From the NCBI RefSeq assembly GCF_000417875.1, contig NW_006920885.1:420501-484500 (forward strand): a stretch of DNA of 64,000 nt, read 5' to 3'. The position numbers were made by a program, and so were the translations under genes. Below the pieces are notes generated by a model that saw only the letters and a program-made list of their open reading frames with translations, had not been told where the DNA came from and made no database searches. The DNA comes from Pseudozyma flocculosa PF-1 (taxonomy: Eukaryota > Basidiomycota > Ustilaginomycetes > Ustilaginales > Ustilaginaceae). Below are positions 1-11,540 of this stretch, one piece after another (the first letter of the stretch is position 1; each line of letters opens with the position of its first letter).

Positions 1-117
1 ACTCCCTCGCCGCCCAACGCCCCTGCTCCCATCTCTAGCGAGGCAGTCTCGCACCGTACAAGTACGACTGCATCGCCCGCGCCCGCGCCCCTCACCCCGA
101 CCAGCCTTCACCTCAGC

Positions 118-2673
118 ATGCCCTCGATGCACCCGCCTCGCCCGACGGCTCACGCCCTTGAGTCCGCCTCCTCGAGCCGTGCCCAGCGGACCGCCTCGGA
201 CTGCGCCACCAACCAAGCCGCACACGCATCGTCCGCTCCAGCAATCCCGGCGTCCTCATCGTCAGCCGCTGCTGCCATGGCCACCCAGCGTGGCTCCTTT
301 TCCTCTGTCACCGCCTGCTCCCGATCGCAATCGCCCGACGACCACAGGTCCAGGTCTGCCACAGCCAGCAGAGCCGGACGCAGAGCCCTCGTCCGCTCCG
401 GCACGAGCGGCTCCCTGCCTCTATCCGCGTCACCCTCCGCACTCACTCCAGGGTCCGAGACCGGCCCCGCCACAGAATCTGCCCAGTCGGTGGCAGCAGG
501 GCCCGAATCCGGTCAACTCGGAGCCCAGTCCGCTACCCAGGCTGCCAGTGGGTCTCTTCCGCGATCAGACACGAAGAGCGCGTCCAGCCCCAGGATCAGA
601 TCCGCCGACATGCAGAGCCAGCAGGCAACCGCCGAAGACGTCGACGACGAGGCCTGCTTCGTCGATCCCGACAGGCCAAAAGTTGACTTCCTCGCACTCC
701 TGCCGTTTGAGCTGGCCCTCTACGTCCTATACCACCTGCCCTCCCACCGAGACCTAATACGCGCCTCGGCCGTCTGCCGCACGTGGCGAACGGTCGCCAC
801 CGACAATGTCGTCTGGCGCGAACGCTTCTTCCGCAACCCTGGCTGGGCCATCCGCAGCGATGCCGAGCTCGTCTTGCGGCGCCAACACGAAAAGCACAAG
901 AAGGCTGCAGCACTGTCCGCCAAGCGGCGCCAGGACAAGCTGAGGGAAGTCGAGCAACGTCGTCAAGCCAGCACGAGCCGGCTCTCGTCTCTCCGGTCAT
1001 GGCGCGAATCGCTCCACATCCCCTCCCTGCCGGATCTGTCGTCGCTCAGCCTGACGGCTTCGGCATCGCTCAGCATCGGAGGGTCCAGCTCCCTCAGCTA
1101 CTCGGCCAAGACCGCAGCAAGGGACGCCCCTGAGGGCACATCGGCTCCTCCTCTTGCTTCTCCCTCGCGTGAAGCGTCCAGCAGCCGCTTCGGCTTCCTT
1201 CCCAGCCCTGCCCGCGGTCCGCTGACTCCTGCTGGACGTCGTCGAGCGCAACGCTCCGCCCCCAGCGACGGCGCTGTCGTCGCTGATGCCAATGCAGTGT
1301 CTCTGGTCAACCGCGCGGGCGCGGACGACGATGCCGCCGCAGCCTCGAGAACAACGTCAGACGACGTCGTCCGAGACGAAGACCTGCTGTCGTCGCTGGA
1401 CTGGCGCATACTGTTCCGCGACCGCCACATCCTCGACCAGCGGTGGCGCCGGTGCCGCGAGCCAGGGGCTTCCAAGGCCACGGGCGGACGCAGCCGCCTG
1501 TCGTCCTCGCCGCGCGCCTTCGAGCCCTCGAGGCGGATCCTGCTGGGCCACAAGGACGGCGTCTACTGCGTGCGCCACGACACGGGCATCGGCTCGGGCA
1601 CCGAGGGTCGCATCGTGTCCGGCTCGCGGGACCGCACCATCCGCGTGTGGGACACGGAGACGGCCAAGTGCCGCCACATCATCAAGGGCCACGCCGCCAG
1701 CGTGCTGTCGCTCCACTACGACGAGCGGATCCTGGTCACCGGCAGCTCGGACGGCTCGGTGTTTGTGTGGGACTTTGCGGGCATCCTGGCGACGACGACA
1801 ACGACGCGGCAGCACGGCGACGAAGACGCCTCGTTCGATGGCAAGAAGGCGGCAATCGTCGGGCCGTCGGCGCCCGCGGACCCGCAGCGCGGCGACGGCA
1901 GCAGCAGCAGCACCTCGACCGCGGAAGAAGGTGACGATGACGACGGCGATGACGACAACAACGACGACGGCGGCGGTGACGATGATGGCGCTGGCGGCCA
2001 CGGCAGCACCAAGCCGTTGCGCCACGGCACGGAGAGGGTGGTGGCCAGGCTTCGCGGCCACACCATGGGCGTGCTCGACGTCACCTTTGACGACGAGTGG
2101 ATCGTCTCGTGCAGCAAGGACTCGACGGTGCGGGTGTGGAAGCGCGGGGAAGGCTACGACTTCCACCGGCGCTACGCGGGCCACTCTGGACCGGTCAACG
2201 CGGCGCGGATCCAGGACAAGCGGGTGGTGAGCGCTGCGGGCGACGGGAGCGTGCACCTGTGGGCGGTGGCTTCGTGCGAGACGCTGCGCGTCTTTTCGGG
2301 CCACGAGCGCGGGCTGGCGTGCGTGGCGTTTAGCGGCAACACGGTCATCAGCGGCAGCAACGACCAGACGATCCGGGCGTGGGACGCCGAGCGCGGAACG
2401 TGCGTGGGCATCTACGAGGGGCACGAGCACCTCGTCCGCGCCGTTGCTTACGACGGACCGCGCCGGCTCATCGTCAGCGGCGGCTACGACAAGCGCATCA
2501 AGGTGTGGGACGCCGATGTCCCCGACAAGCCGCTGCGCGAGATCCGCCCGCACGTGGCGCGCATCTTTGACGTCGAGTTCGACTGTACGCGCATCGTCTC
2601 GGCCAGCGAGGACCAGTCGATCTGCATCACCTCATTTGGCGGAGCCGGCATCGATACCAGCCTGTTTGCCTAG
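118..2673 (+). CDS. F-box / WD40-repeat protein (probable SCF substrate receptor)
   Basis: Single-exon protein of 851 aa from this ATG. A Ser/Ala-rich N-terminus of about 190 residues precedes an F-box (about 193-240, starting LLPFELALYVLYHLP with a CRTWR core). A charged linker leads to a C-terminal WD40 propeller from about residue 472. I count six GH...WD-type blades (GHKDGVYCVR, GHAASVLSL, GHTMGVLDV, GHSGPVNAA, GHERGLACV, GHEHLVRAV) and a seventh weaker one. An Asp/Gly/Ser-rich insertion (about 561-634) separates blades 2 and 3. By family, the F-box binds Skp1 and the propeller recognises phosphorylated substrates for ubiquitination (Cdc4/Met30/Pof1 class); which of these it matches I cannot say. 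The frame stays open from the ATG back to base 1, so the true start could lie upstream or beyond the window. Confidence 0.85.
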   Translation: MPSMHPPRPTAHALESASSSRAQRTASDCATNQAAHASSAPAIPASSSSAAAAMATQRGSFSSVTACSRSQSPDDHRSRSATASRAGRRALVRSGTSGSLPLSASPSALTPGSETGPATESAQSVAAGPESGQLGAQSATQAASGSLPRSDTKSASSPRIRSADMQSQQATAEDVDDEACFVDPDRPKVDFLALLPFELALYVLYHLPSHRDLIRASAVCRTWRTVATDNVVWRERFFRNPGWAIRSDAELVLRRQHEKHKKAAALSAKRRQDKLREVEQRRQASTSRLSSLRSWRESLHIPSLPDLSSLSLTASASLSIGGSSSLSYSAKTAARDAPEGTSAPPLASPSREASSSRFGFLPSPARGPLTPAGRRRAQRSAPSDGAVVADANAVSLVNRAGADDDAAAASRTTSDDVVRDEDLLSSLDWRILFRDRHILDQRWRRCREPGASKATGGRSRLSSSPRAFEPSRRILLGHKDGVYCVRHDTGIGSGTEGRIVSGSRDRTIRVWDTETAKCRHIIKGHAASVLSLHYDERILVTGSSDGSVFVWDFAGILATTTTTRQHGDEDASFDGKKAAIVGPSAPADPQRGDGSSSSTSTAEEGDDDDGDDDNNDDGGGDDDGAGGHGSTKPLRHGTERVVARLRGHTMGVLDVTFDDEWIVSCSKDSTVRVWKRGEGYDFHRRYAGHSGPVNAARIQDKRVVSAAGDGSVHLWAVASCETLRVFSGHERGLACVAFSGNTVISGSNDQTIRAWDAERGTCVGIYEGHEHLVRAVAYDGPRRLIVSGGYDKRIKVWDADVPDKPLREIRPHVARIFDVEFDCTRIVSASEDQSICITSFGGAGIDTSLFA

Positions 2674-3309
2674 GGTGGGTGGGTGACCAGGTCCAGGTCC
2701 AGGTCCAGGCGGACCGGATCGCGTCAGACGGCCGATGAGGGCCGCAGCGACGCAATGAAACGAAACGCGTGGGGGCCTTCCAGACCTGGATCCCTCGCGA
2801 TGCTCGGCTGAATGCCTCATCTGCCTCGTCCTCGATATGCCTGCATCAGCCAGAGAGAGCACCGAGCAGTCATCCTCCACCATGGCAGAATGGCAAAATG
2901 GCCGGACCACGCAGCGGGCAGCGAGCGAGAGGAAGCGCAGCCGAGATTGAACCGGATCGAGGATGGACGAGAGGACATGGGGTGCGAGAGATGTCAAAGA
3001 GATGCGAGGCATGGTATATGGGGGGAGAAGAGCCTCGAGACGATGCAGGTGAGCGAGTACGTGGTGTGGAGAAGAGGGCATGAAGGGAGGTTTCCGGTCC
3101 TGATGCGAGCTTGGTCGGATGCTGGATTGGTATAGAGAGCGACGGGGCGGGGACGCCGAGCCGATAGAAGGCAGGATGGGACGCCCTTGCCGCCGCCGTC
3201 GTCTTGCTCGCGATAATCTAAGCATGTCGATGTCTCCGGGACAAGGTCGGGCAGAGGAGAGGAAGAGAAGGCGAATGCACGAAGCCTGCTCGAGGGCGAG
3301 GAGCCGACG
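2674..3309. other. Intergenic: 3' flanks of two convergent genes
   Basis: No gene seen. It separates the ends of the F-box gene (+) and the unassigned gene (-) and should hold both 3' ends. A short tandem repeat of GTCCAG (three clean copies, 2691-2708) follows the F-box stop codon. Confidence 0.6.
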
Positions 3310-4296
3310 CTAGGTGACCTGCCACACCTTGACCTCGACCTCCTTGACAACGTTCCTCCAGGCGGGAAAGCGGGTGCGCGCCCAGATGCCGATCGAGTCG
3401 CCGCGCCGCGCCTCCTGGACCAGCGGGTGCTCGGGTCCAAAGGTGACGGTGTGCTCCGTGAAGCGCCGCACGGCGTGCAGGTTGCGCGTCAGCTCGTAGC
3501 GGCACTGCTCTTCCCACGCCACGGGCGGCCGAGGGGCGTCGTGCGTCGCCGCCGATGCCGTGCCGCTGCTCGCCGCCGAGGCCCGTCGAGAATCCGCGCC
3601 GGGAGCGAGCTCGTGGAAAGGCGAGGAGGCGGCGCTGACAAAGTGTCCCTGCCCAGCCGCTTCGTCGTCGTCGTTGTCGTCGTCGTCGGCAGCAGCCCTT
3701 CCTTTATCGCCGTCGACTGAAGTGCTGGCATCCTGTCCTTGTGCGGACGTCGCGGGTCGATCGAGGGTGGCCTCCCACCAAGTCCAGCTGCCCTCCTTTG
3801 TGCCGTGCATGTGTGCCGGCTCGCCGCTGAAGCCCTGGTCGTGGCTGACGATGCGGAACTCGACCTTGCGAAGGAAGCCGCGCTCGAGCTCGCCGCTAAA
3901 GGCGGGCGTGCGGAAGTAGAGGTCGTTGGAGTTGTCGTAGAATGTGGTGGGCGCAAAGTGGAAGCTGACCTTGCAGAGGTAGTACTCGGCGAAGTCGAGG
4001 ATGAGCGAGACGACCTCGGGCGGCAGGGCGGGCAGACCGCCCTGCTCCCCTTTGCCATCACCTGTGTAGTCGGCAGAGCGGGGCTCTCGCCGATGGCGCA
4101 GAGGGGACGAGGGCGACGAGAGGAGAAACTGGACCTCGGCCACATCTTGCTGAGTACGCGGCGGGCCGTCGCCCATTTCCTGGATCGAGAGGGCCGCCGA
4201 TGCGTGGTTCTCGCGCGGCATGGGGAAGTTGTGGATGCTGGCGATGGCGGCGAGGCTGTCGCCGACGACGCGGGCAAACGACGAGAAGAGCGACAT
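3310..4296 (-). CDS. Conserved fungal-type hypothetical protein with F-box-like segment
   Basis: Single exon, 328 aa, no assigned function. Around residues 89-110 a segment LPALPPEVVSLILDFAEYY resembles the first helices of an F-box. Two blocks look conserved. One is at about 146-182 (RIVSHDQGFSGEP, then GSWTWWEATLDRP), rich in aromatics. The other is the C-terminus (about 262-328), with RRFTEHTVTFGPEHPLVQ and RRGDSIGIWARTRFPAWRNVV. An acidic, low-complexity spacer (about 195-255) lies between them. From memory, similar 'DQGW/F...G...SWTWFE' plus 'GD.I.VWARA.FPGW' pairs occur in uncharacterised fungal proteins, suggesting a beta-sandwich ligand-binding or substrate-recognition domain. The existence of the gene is well supported; the function is unknown. 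Confidence 0.75.
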   Translation of the reverse strand: MSLFSSFARVVGDSLAAIASIHNFPMPRENHASAALSIQEMGDGPPRTQQDVAEVQFLLSSPSSPLRHRREPRSADYTGDGKGEQGGLPALPPEVVSLILDFAEYYLCKVSFHFAPTTFYDNSNDLYFRTPAFSGELERGFLRKVEFRIVSHDQGFSGEPAHMHGTKEGSWTWWEATLDRPATSAQGQDASTSVDGDKGRAAADDDDNDDDEAAGQGHFVSAASSPFHELAPGADSRRASAASSGTASAATHDAPRPPVAWEEQCRYELTRNLHAVRRFTEHTVTFGPEHPLVQEARRGDSIGIWARTRFPAWRNVVKEVEVKVWQVT

Positions 4297-5124
4297 GACC
4301 GCAGCGCGAGCGTCGACTCTGTGCCTTGCTCAAGCGGCGGCCGCCGGCGATGCGGCTGCGGGCGTTGGGTTGCAGAACCGGCCCGGTCCCGCCTCGTGTC
4401 GGCAGCTCGAATGTCGGGGGTGAGAAGCGGATGGATGGCAGGCTGGATGATGAGCTGTGAGGATGCGGGGGGGCTGGATACCGAGGAAGGATGGAGTGCA
4501 GTGCAGGAGCTATGCTTGCGTCGGCCAATCGCGGTGCCGTCGAGGTGCGTAGCAGGTGTGCTTTGAAAGGGGCGGCAAGGACATAAGAAGAGACTGAGCG
4601 AGCGGGTGGAGCTTGGTTATGGCTGGAAAAGGGGGGAAGAGGGAGCAATTTCGTGCCGTGTGCAGCGGACGTAGATGTAGGAGAAGATGAAGTGGGTGGC
4701 GTTGGCAGTCGAACGAGGAGGTCGTCGTCGGCGGTGGCTGGTGCGTCGAGTCGAGCGGCGGCGGCGGCGGCTCAGCCAGAGGAAAAGCAAGAAGCAGGCG
4801 GCCGTGCAAGAAATTTAAGACTCGCCTTGGCAACGAGGCTCAGCGTAACCACGGGGTGGAGGACAGGTGAGCGAGGGGGGGCTGGCGTCATACATAGCCT
4901 GGCGCACAGTTGGAGCCTTTGGGCCATCCTCCAACCAGCCGCCTTTGTGCGAGCCACTCTGCAAATAGACTTGTCGGGCGCCCGTTTGCACACAGAGACA
5001 TTTGACACATCCACGCAGACCCACACCACACTCAGGCACGCGCATCGACCCGAGGGAGATCGCACCTCCTCCTGCCGTTGGGGATTCCAGCCGACGACGA
5101 CGACGACGACGACATCCTGGCAGG
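4297..5124. other. Intergenic: promoter of the unassigned gene and 3' flank of COX18
   Basis: No gene seen. Contains CGA/GTC trinucleotide runs (for example about 5094-5113). The upstream region of the minus-strand gene at 3310-4296 must lie here; no clear TATA box was found. Confidence 0.5.
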
Positions 5125-6693
5125 TCACCGTGCTGCGCGGGGCTTGGCAGCCGCCAGCTTGCCGGCCTCGCGCCGCCGGTCCACAAGGGCAAAGATCGAG
5201 TTCTGCACCAGCGTATAGGTGCCCGACGACAGCCAGTAGATGATCAGAGCCTGAAGCACGGCGCAATGGGCCACAGGTCGAGGCGAAAAGAGAAGCATCG
5301 TCAGGTGGTCAATCACTCGCCCCTCGTCGCCTTCGCTGCCTGACCGGCCCACAGCCTCTCTGTGCACTCACACCTGGTGCCTGGCTGGCAATCGGGATCG
5401 ACGCGATGGCGAGCACGCGGAATGCGTTGGTCAGGATCCGCGTCCGCCGCGGCTCCTCGTCTTCGCTGCTGCTGCTGCTGACGCCGCTGCTAGTTGGCTG
5501 TCCCCTCGCAGCCGCATCAGAGGCCGGCCCAGGCGGCTTGGCCTCGGCCTTTGTAGAATCGCCGAGGGCGGTGAGCTTGGCCATCGCCCTCCTCGACCAG
5601 CTGGTGAGTTCGACGTTGGTCATCGTCAGCATGCCCAGGCTCACGGGCCCAATCATGGTGTTGTCGCGATCCGCCAGCGTCGGCCCTCCCTGCGTGCCCT
5701 GCAGCTTGGCGATCAGCTCCGGCTCCATGCCCCGATCCGCCAGGATCGACGCCGACGCCTTGAACTGTGCCGCCATCTCGGGAGAAGGCGACCACCACGG
5801 CAGCACCTCGGCGGCAAAGGGGGAGCCGGGCAGCATCGCAGATTGACGGATCAGCGCCGACAGCATCAGGAACACGGGCAGGTGCACAGCCAGCGGCGCA
5901 AGAAAGGAGGGCACCGGCGAGCACCGGTGCTGCCGCAGCAGATCCCGGATCTTTGCCTTGAGCTGCGGCGATGAGGTCAAGTCGATCGTAGAGCAGATCA
6001 CGAGCAGGTGAGGTCAGGCGTGTGGCCTAGCGCGACGTTGTTCTGGTACCGAGGCGACGAGGTTAGACTCACGTCGGCCTGGAGCTCCTTCTGGAACTCT
6101 TCGTACGACTTTCCTGCCCTCCTGCACCTCGCCCGGACGACGGTGGGGGCGGATGCCTTGTAGGCCGTCCACTCGGGCACAACGAGCTCCGTCATACGCT
6201 GCGTCCGCCTGCGCTGCCACAGGGTCATTGGCAGCGTAAAGACGGTGCGGACGGCAAACGCGAGCGCAAAGATCGAGATGGCGTGGGCGTAGGGCCCCGT
6301 GATGTGCAGCGTGTCGGCGAGCGAGTGGAGCGTGGGCGCCCAAGGCTCGAGGAACGAGAAGCCAAACTGCGAGGTCGAAGCGAGCGCATCGGATGGCGTA
6401 GCCTCCGCGAGTGCTGTCGCCGTCGTCGTCGTCGTTGTCGATGCCGCCGCCAAGGCTGCTGACGTCGAGCCAGCAGCGGCATCCGAGGCTTGGCTGCGCA
6501 TCGAAGAGGTCGCAAACCCTCTCGAAGCGCGGCGGGAGTGACTCGTCGATGAGATCGCCGAGGCAAGTGCTGGCCTGTGCCTCCCGGCTACGGAGGCCAT
6601 GGGGCGAGCGGTTGAGAGTCGAAGCAGGTGAGCCGATGGTCCTGCGGACTGGACGGCCACGAGGGCGGCGAAGAGTTGAGTGGATGCCCTCAT
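5125..6693 (-). CDS. cox18: COX18-type mitochondrial inner-membrane insertase (OXA1/YidC family)
   Basis: Three exons on the minus strand: 6693-6073, 5962-5372 and 5250-5125, all phase 0, giving 445 aa. The N-terminus is Ala/Ser/Arg-rich like a mitochondrial presequence. Hydrophobic segments typical of the OXA1 fold follow: SIFALAFAVRTVFTLPMTLW; FLAPLAVHLPVFLMLSALIR; MIGPVSLGMLTMTNVEL; FRVLAIASIPIASQAPG joined to ALIIYWLSSGTYTLVQN. Joining exons 2 and 3 rebuilds the family's P-G-[LI]-x-[LI]-Y-W-[LV]-[ST]-S signature, which supports the splice choice. The LGMLTMTNVEL block resembles Cox18 more than Oxa1. Cox18 inserts the C-terminal domain of cytochrome oxidase subunit 2 into the inner membrane. 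A Ser/acidic insertion lies before the fourth membrane segment. It is divergent from the SQS1 gene, sharing about 675 bp. Confidence 0.87.
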
Positions 6694-7368
6694 GTCGTGA
6701 GACGCGGGGCCGTCTTGAGATTGTCGTTGTCCGTCGAGGAGTGGCCAGGGTTACGTGCTGTAGATGGAGCAAGAGCAGGGGCAGGGTCGTACTGTATTGG
6801 CAAGGAGCAAAGAGGAGGTTGGAACCAACGGGCAGCCCCCGCTTACCAAGGCGGCGGGCGGCGCACGAAGCACGGGACACAAGAAGAACCGCAGGCAACA
6901 GCGCGAGGCCGAGTCCCGCAGTCGGACCTGCCTGTCGCCTTCGGAAGTCGGAGCGCGGCCCTCTTTTGGTGAGCTCCACCTTTGCTGGCCGTTGTCAGCG
7001 CCCTGCCCCGCTCGCAGCTGACTCGTCCCAGAGGGAGAGAGTGGCAGACAGGCATGCGGCAGCGGGTGGCAAAGCTCAGCAGAGCCCACAGGCTCGCCCA
7101 GGCTCAGCCCGCCAGGCATTCGACTCTGGGTGGCAACTTGTGGCGAGGGCACTGCGACAACCTGGTTCAGTTCCCCTCACCAACAAACCCGCTCTCCCCA
7201 GACTTTCCCACATCCAGCGGAGAGGCCCTGGATCCCCTCACACACAGCAAACGGCCCCATTCCTATCCACACAGCTACCGACGACGCACACGCCTCTCAG
7301 ACGCGGCCACGACCGGCACTCGAGTCCGTCCACCTTATCAGCACAGCATCATAGAGTATCCCCCAGCC
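6694..7368. promoter_or_regulatory. Shared divergent upstream region of COX18 and SQS1
   Basis: Both genes start outward from this 675-bp interval, so it carries both promoters and both 5' leaders. No TATA box or other named element was recognised. Confidence 0.5.
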
Positions 7369-7763
7369 ATGGGCAACAGAGGAGGCAACAACAATAGAGG
7401 TGGCAGGGGCAGGGGAGGAGGCGGCGGCGGCGGCGGAGGCGGCGGTCGTGGCGGGTGGCGCGGCAGAGGCCGCGGAGGAGGCGGTGGCTTCGACTCGGGC
7501 TTCATCCCCTTCTCTGGCTTCGGTCAGGCGCTGGGCGGATCTCCCTCTTCTGGTCCCTCGTCCGGCTACAACACACCCCGCGGCGGTCGAGGTGGCGGAC
7601 CGGGGGGCAGAGGCGCAGGCCGTGGCTTTGGTCGCGGTCGAGGAGGCAGCCTCGCCGCCCAGGGTCAGAACCAGGTCGGCTTCGACTACTCTGCACTCTC
7701 CCGACCTCGTCGCCGACGTGGCGAAGACGACGGCCAGGGCGACCAAGACGTTGATACCAGCGA

Positions 7764-7794
<31 letters not shown>

Positions 7795-10700
7795 TTCCCC
7801 ATAGATCCACCAAAGGGCTACCGCCACCAGCACAAGCCCCACCTCGAGATCCCGTCCGCACCCTCGCCCCCGCTCAACCCAACGACCCCCGACAAGAACG
7901 CCGCGGACGCCGCTGGGATAGCCGCCATCATCCCAACGGGACCACGGGCAGGACCGCCCGTCTACCCGAGCGCGCAAACCCGCCAGAACTTCACCCCCAA
8001 CCCGCGCTACAAGCGTCCCACGCCGACCGTGTATCCCGAGTTCCACACCACTCGCGGCTCAGGCTTTGGCAATCGACCGCCAGAGGAGAACGAGGACGCC
8101 AAGTACCTGGCCGCCATCCCCGGCCTGCGACGCCCAGGCCAAGGTCAGGACCCGCGCCGCCGCGGCCACTTCCGCTCCGGCGACCCGGCCTTCAACGATG
8201 ACAATCCGCTTCGCAAGCCGCTAACCTTTGTCAAGGCCACTGGCGAGTGGAAGGACGGCAAGTTTCTGCCATTCGACGCAGACAAGGCGGCTTCCAAAGA
8301 ATTGCAGCCTGGCGAGGAGCCGGTGGAAGAGCCTGTGCCGGAGCGCAAGGCGATGCAGGAGCAGGCCGATGCCTTCACCGCAGGCAGCGAGCGGCCAAAG
8401 CATGCTGGACTCGGTTTCGCCCGCGCCCAGCAGCAGCATCAGCAGCAGCAGCACAAGGAGATTGAACCGGAGACGCTGGCCAATGCCATGCAAGTCGACG
8501 GAGAAGAGGGGGACGCCGTCGCCGACTTTCTCAGGGCCTTTCCTGGCTCGCGCGAGCTCGGTCCGGATGAGGGCATGGTCGACGCCCTTGCTCAGCAGCC
8601 TTCCTTCTTTGCGCCGCCGAGCTCGACCCTCTCAAAGGCGCCGTCCCATCCTGTGGACACGGCGCAGACTGCATCGACTTTGTCGACGGCGACGTCAAAG
8701 CCGCAACCTTCGCGGCCGCCACCAGCATCGTCCTCGTCCGATGACGATGACGAGGAGATCATTCTGGTCCCTGCCAAGCCCAACGACCCGGCCTCTGCTT
8801 CGTCTCGAGGACGTGGAGCTCAAGAGGGATCCGGCCGCTACGCCGAGTCTGACTCCGATGAAGAACGGCAGCTCGATGCGATACTCGGACAACAGTCCAA
8901 GGCTTCAGGCGATGACGAGGAGCAGGCCGCAGGCGATCCGTTCGTCATCGATCTCACCGGAGAGTCGCCCAAGCTCGATGCCGTCGATGCGCTGCCGTCG
9001 TCCAAGGGTCGAAGGCATCGAGTTGCGCTCGGCGATGCGGTGCCGCCGTCGGACGGCCACGACGACTCGAGCGATGGCGACGACGACGAGGGATACGAGT
9101 ATGAGATCAACATGACACAAAGGCAGCCGCGAGGCGCAGGCAAAAAGGCCCGCAACGCCGCGAAGAAGGCCCGTCGGCGAGCGAGAAACAAGGCCGACAA
9201 GGCATCGGAAGGCGGCGGGCCCGACATCAGCCTCAACCAGCGCGTGCCCCGCGAGGGCGATTCCGACCTCGACTGGGGCAGCGACGGCCCGCCATGCGTG
9301 GAACAGGACGACCTCGAGCAGGATGTGCTCGCTCTCGCTGCGGCCGGCATCACGTTCAAAGAGGTCGAGGTCCTGGACGTCGAGATGCCGCGAACCGCCG
9401 ACGACGAAGACGCCATGCTCAAACAGGCCATCGAGGCCAGCCTCGGTCTGTCCCAGGGCGACGCCGCGCCCGCGGTCCCGCGACGCACGCTCGCAGACAT
9501 CCCTATCAAGAAGAAGCAGAACCTCAACCAGGCGAAGAAGCAGGCAGCTGCAAGCCGCCGCAAGGACCACCAGGCCGAGATGCTCGCCGACTACCTCGAG
9601 AACGTCAGGGCCCAGCAGGCCAACGGGCAAGACGACGACGGCGACGACAGCTCCGAGGGCGACATGCAGGAGGAGCGCATGGATGGCCTGCTCGACGCTG
9701 GCTCCGGCAAGAAGGGCAAGTCGAAGGCGGTGCCGCTGTCGGCCAAGCTCGACGAGCAGACGGAGCTCGACGCCATGATCCGCTTCATGAACGGCATGGA
9801 CCCGCAGAAGGAGGGCCGGCACAAGTCGTTTGGCGACGTTGCGGTCGAGGCCCAGATGCAAGAGGAGGAGGAATGGATGACCGAGGAGAGCGACGACGAC
9901 GACGACCAAGGCGCTGCGAGGCAGGATGCCACCGGAGTCAAGGCTCAAACGGAGGTTAGCGAAGTAGACGCCCTCTCCGCCACCACCAGGTCGAAACCTG
10001 CTGGACGTCGAAAGGGCGACAAGCGCAAGGACGTCGCACTGCTGGAGTCCGAAAGGCAGCTCCTCGTCGAAGACTCGGACGAGGAGAAGCAGGCCGAGCA
10101 GCTCCGCAAGATCCTGGAGAGCGAGGACTCGGATCTCTCCCTCGACTCGGACGACGATGATGATGACGAAGATGACGACGACAATGACGAGGACGATGAC
10201 GACGACTCAGAGGACGAGGATGAGGATGATGACTCGGAAGACGACGACGGTGATGACGACGACGACGACGATTCGGACGACAACATGTTCAAGGGCAACT
10301 TTGCCTGGGGCGAGGAGGACGAGGCGTTCATGGCCAAGCTCGCCGATAGCGTCGGGAGCGGGCGCAAGGCTCAGAAGCGCCTCTTCAAGTCGATCGAGAA
10401 GGGCGAGTTCGGCAAGCTGGGCCGGCTCACGGTCGACGACGGTGACTTTGGCGACCTCGACCTGAGCCTCGACCCCGACGACCCCGTCTATGGGCTAGGC
10501 TCCGTGGCGCCGGCCAAGCGGGGCAAGAACAAGAACCGAAACTGGAAGGCCGATGACCTGTGGGCCGAGGAGCTCGAGCAGCAGTGGCAGAGGGATCGGG
10601 CGAGCAAGGCGGCCAACAAGAAGAAGCGGGCCGCCGAGCGCCAGGCGGCGGCGCTCAACCCGTTCCCCGCGACGCACAAGAAGGGCAAGAAGAAGGCCGA

Positions 10701-11540
10701 GAAGAAGGCGCGGCGGGCGGCCAAGCGCGAGGCCAAGGCCAAGGGGCGTGCCAGCGGCTGGTCGGACGACGACGTCGACGGCTTTATCCTGGGCGCCGGC
10801 GCCGGCGCCGGCGACGGCGACGGCGACGACATCATGGCGGCCGAGGACCACGAGCTGGGACGTCGGTTTGCCAATTCGCTGGGCGAGCTCGACGAGCAGA
10901 TCAAGCTCTTCCTCGGCGATGCGGGCAAGTCGACGCTGACGCTGCCGCCGATGGACAAGCGTTCGCGCGCCCAGGTGCACATGCTGGCCGACGCCTACCA
11001 CCTCAAGAGCAAGAGCAAGGGCAAGGGCAAGGACCGCTTCCCGACGCTCATCAAGACGAGCCGCTCGGGCATTGACGTGGGCCAGAAGAAGGTGCGCCGC
11101 ATCCTGCTGGGCCACGGCCACGCCACCTTTGGCCTCGGAGCTACTGTCAAGGGCGGTGGCCGAAGGGGTGGCGGGGGCGGCAAGACCACCGTCGGCGCCA
11201 CGGGTGGCGGAGGCATGGCGCCCAAGAACCGCGAGGGCGAAGAGGTCGGATGGGGGGCCGACAAGATTGGAGCCGACAACATCGGTCACCGGGTGAGTCA
11301 GAACGAGACTTGGCCAGCCCGCAGCACTGGCCCTTGTGGGCTGAGCACACGACGTGGACGTGGAGCTGACCCATTGCCACATCTTACTGCCTTGATCTCG
11401 CCGGTGCGCGTGCGCTGCTGCTGCGACAGCTGCTGGCGGCCATGGGCTGGACCGAAGGGACGGGAATCGGCGTGTCGGGAGGCATCTCGGACCCGGTCTC
11501 GGCCACTGTCAAGGTGTCCAAGGGCGGCCTGGGATGGTAG
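7369..11540 (+). CDS. sqs1: SQS1/PFA1-like R3H and G-patch protein (Prp43 activator)
   Basis: Two exons, 7369-11292 and 11430-11540, phase 0, 1344 aa. The ATG at 7369 (MGNRGGNNN) is preferred over an in-frame upstream one because it opens directly on an RGG/Gly-Arg-rich region (about 1-85). Then come acidic, Ser- and Lys-rich disordered stretches, including a nearly pure Asp/Glu/Ser tract (about 925-970), Lys-rich patches that look like nuclear signals, and an R3H domain (about 1184-1260, core RAQVH). The second exon supplies the G-patch: joining GHR to LLAAMGWTEGTGIG makes the expected helix and ends SKGGLGW. In yeast, Sqs1 binds and stimulates the helicase Prp43 in ribosome biogenesis and splicing. 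This protein is much longer than yeast Sqs1 because of the disordered regions. Confidence 0.88.
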
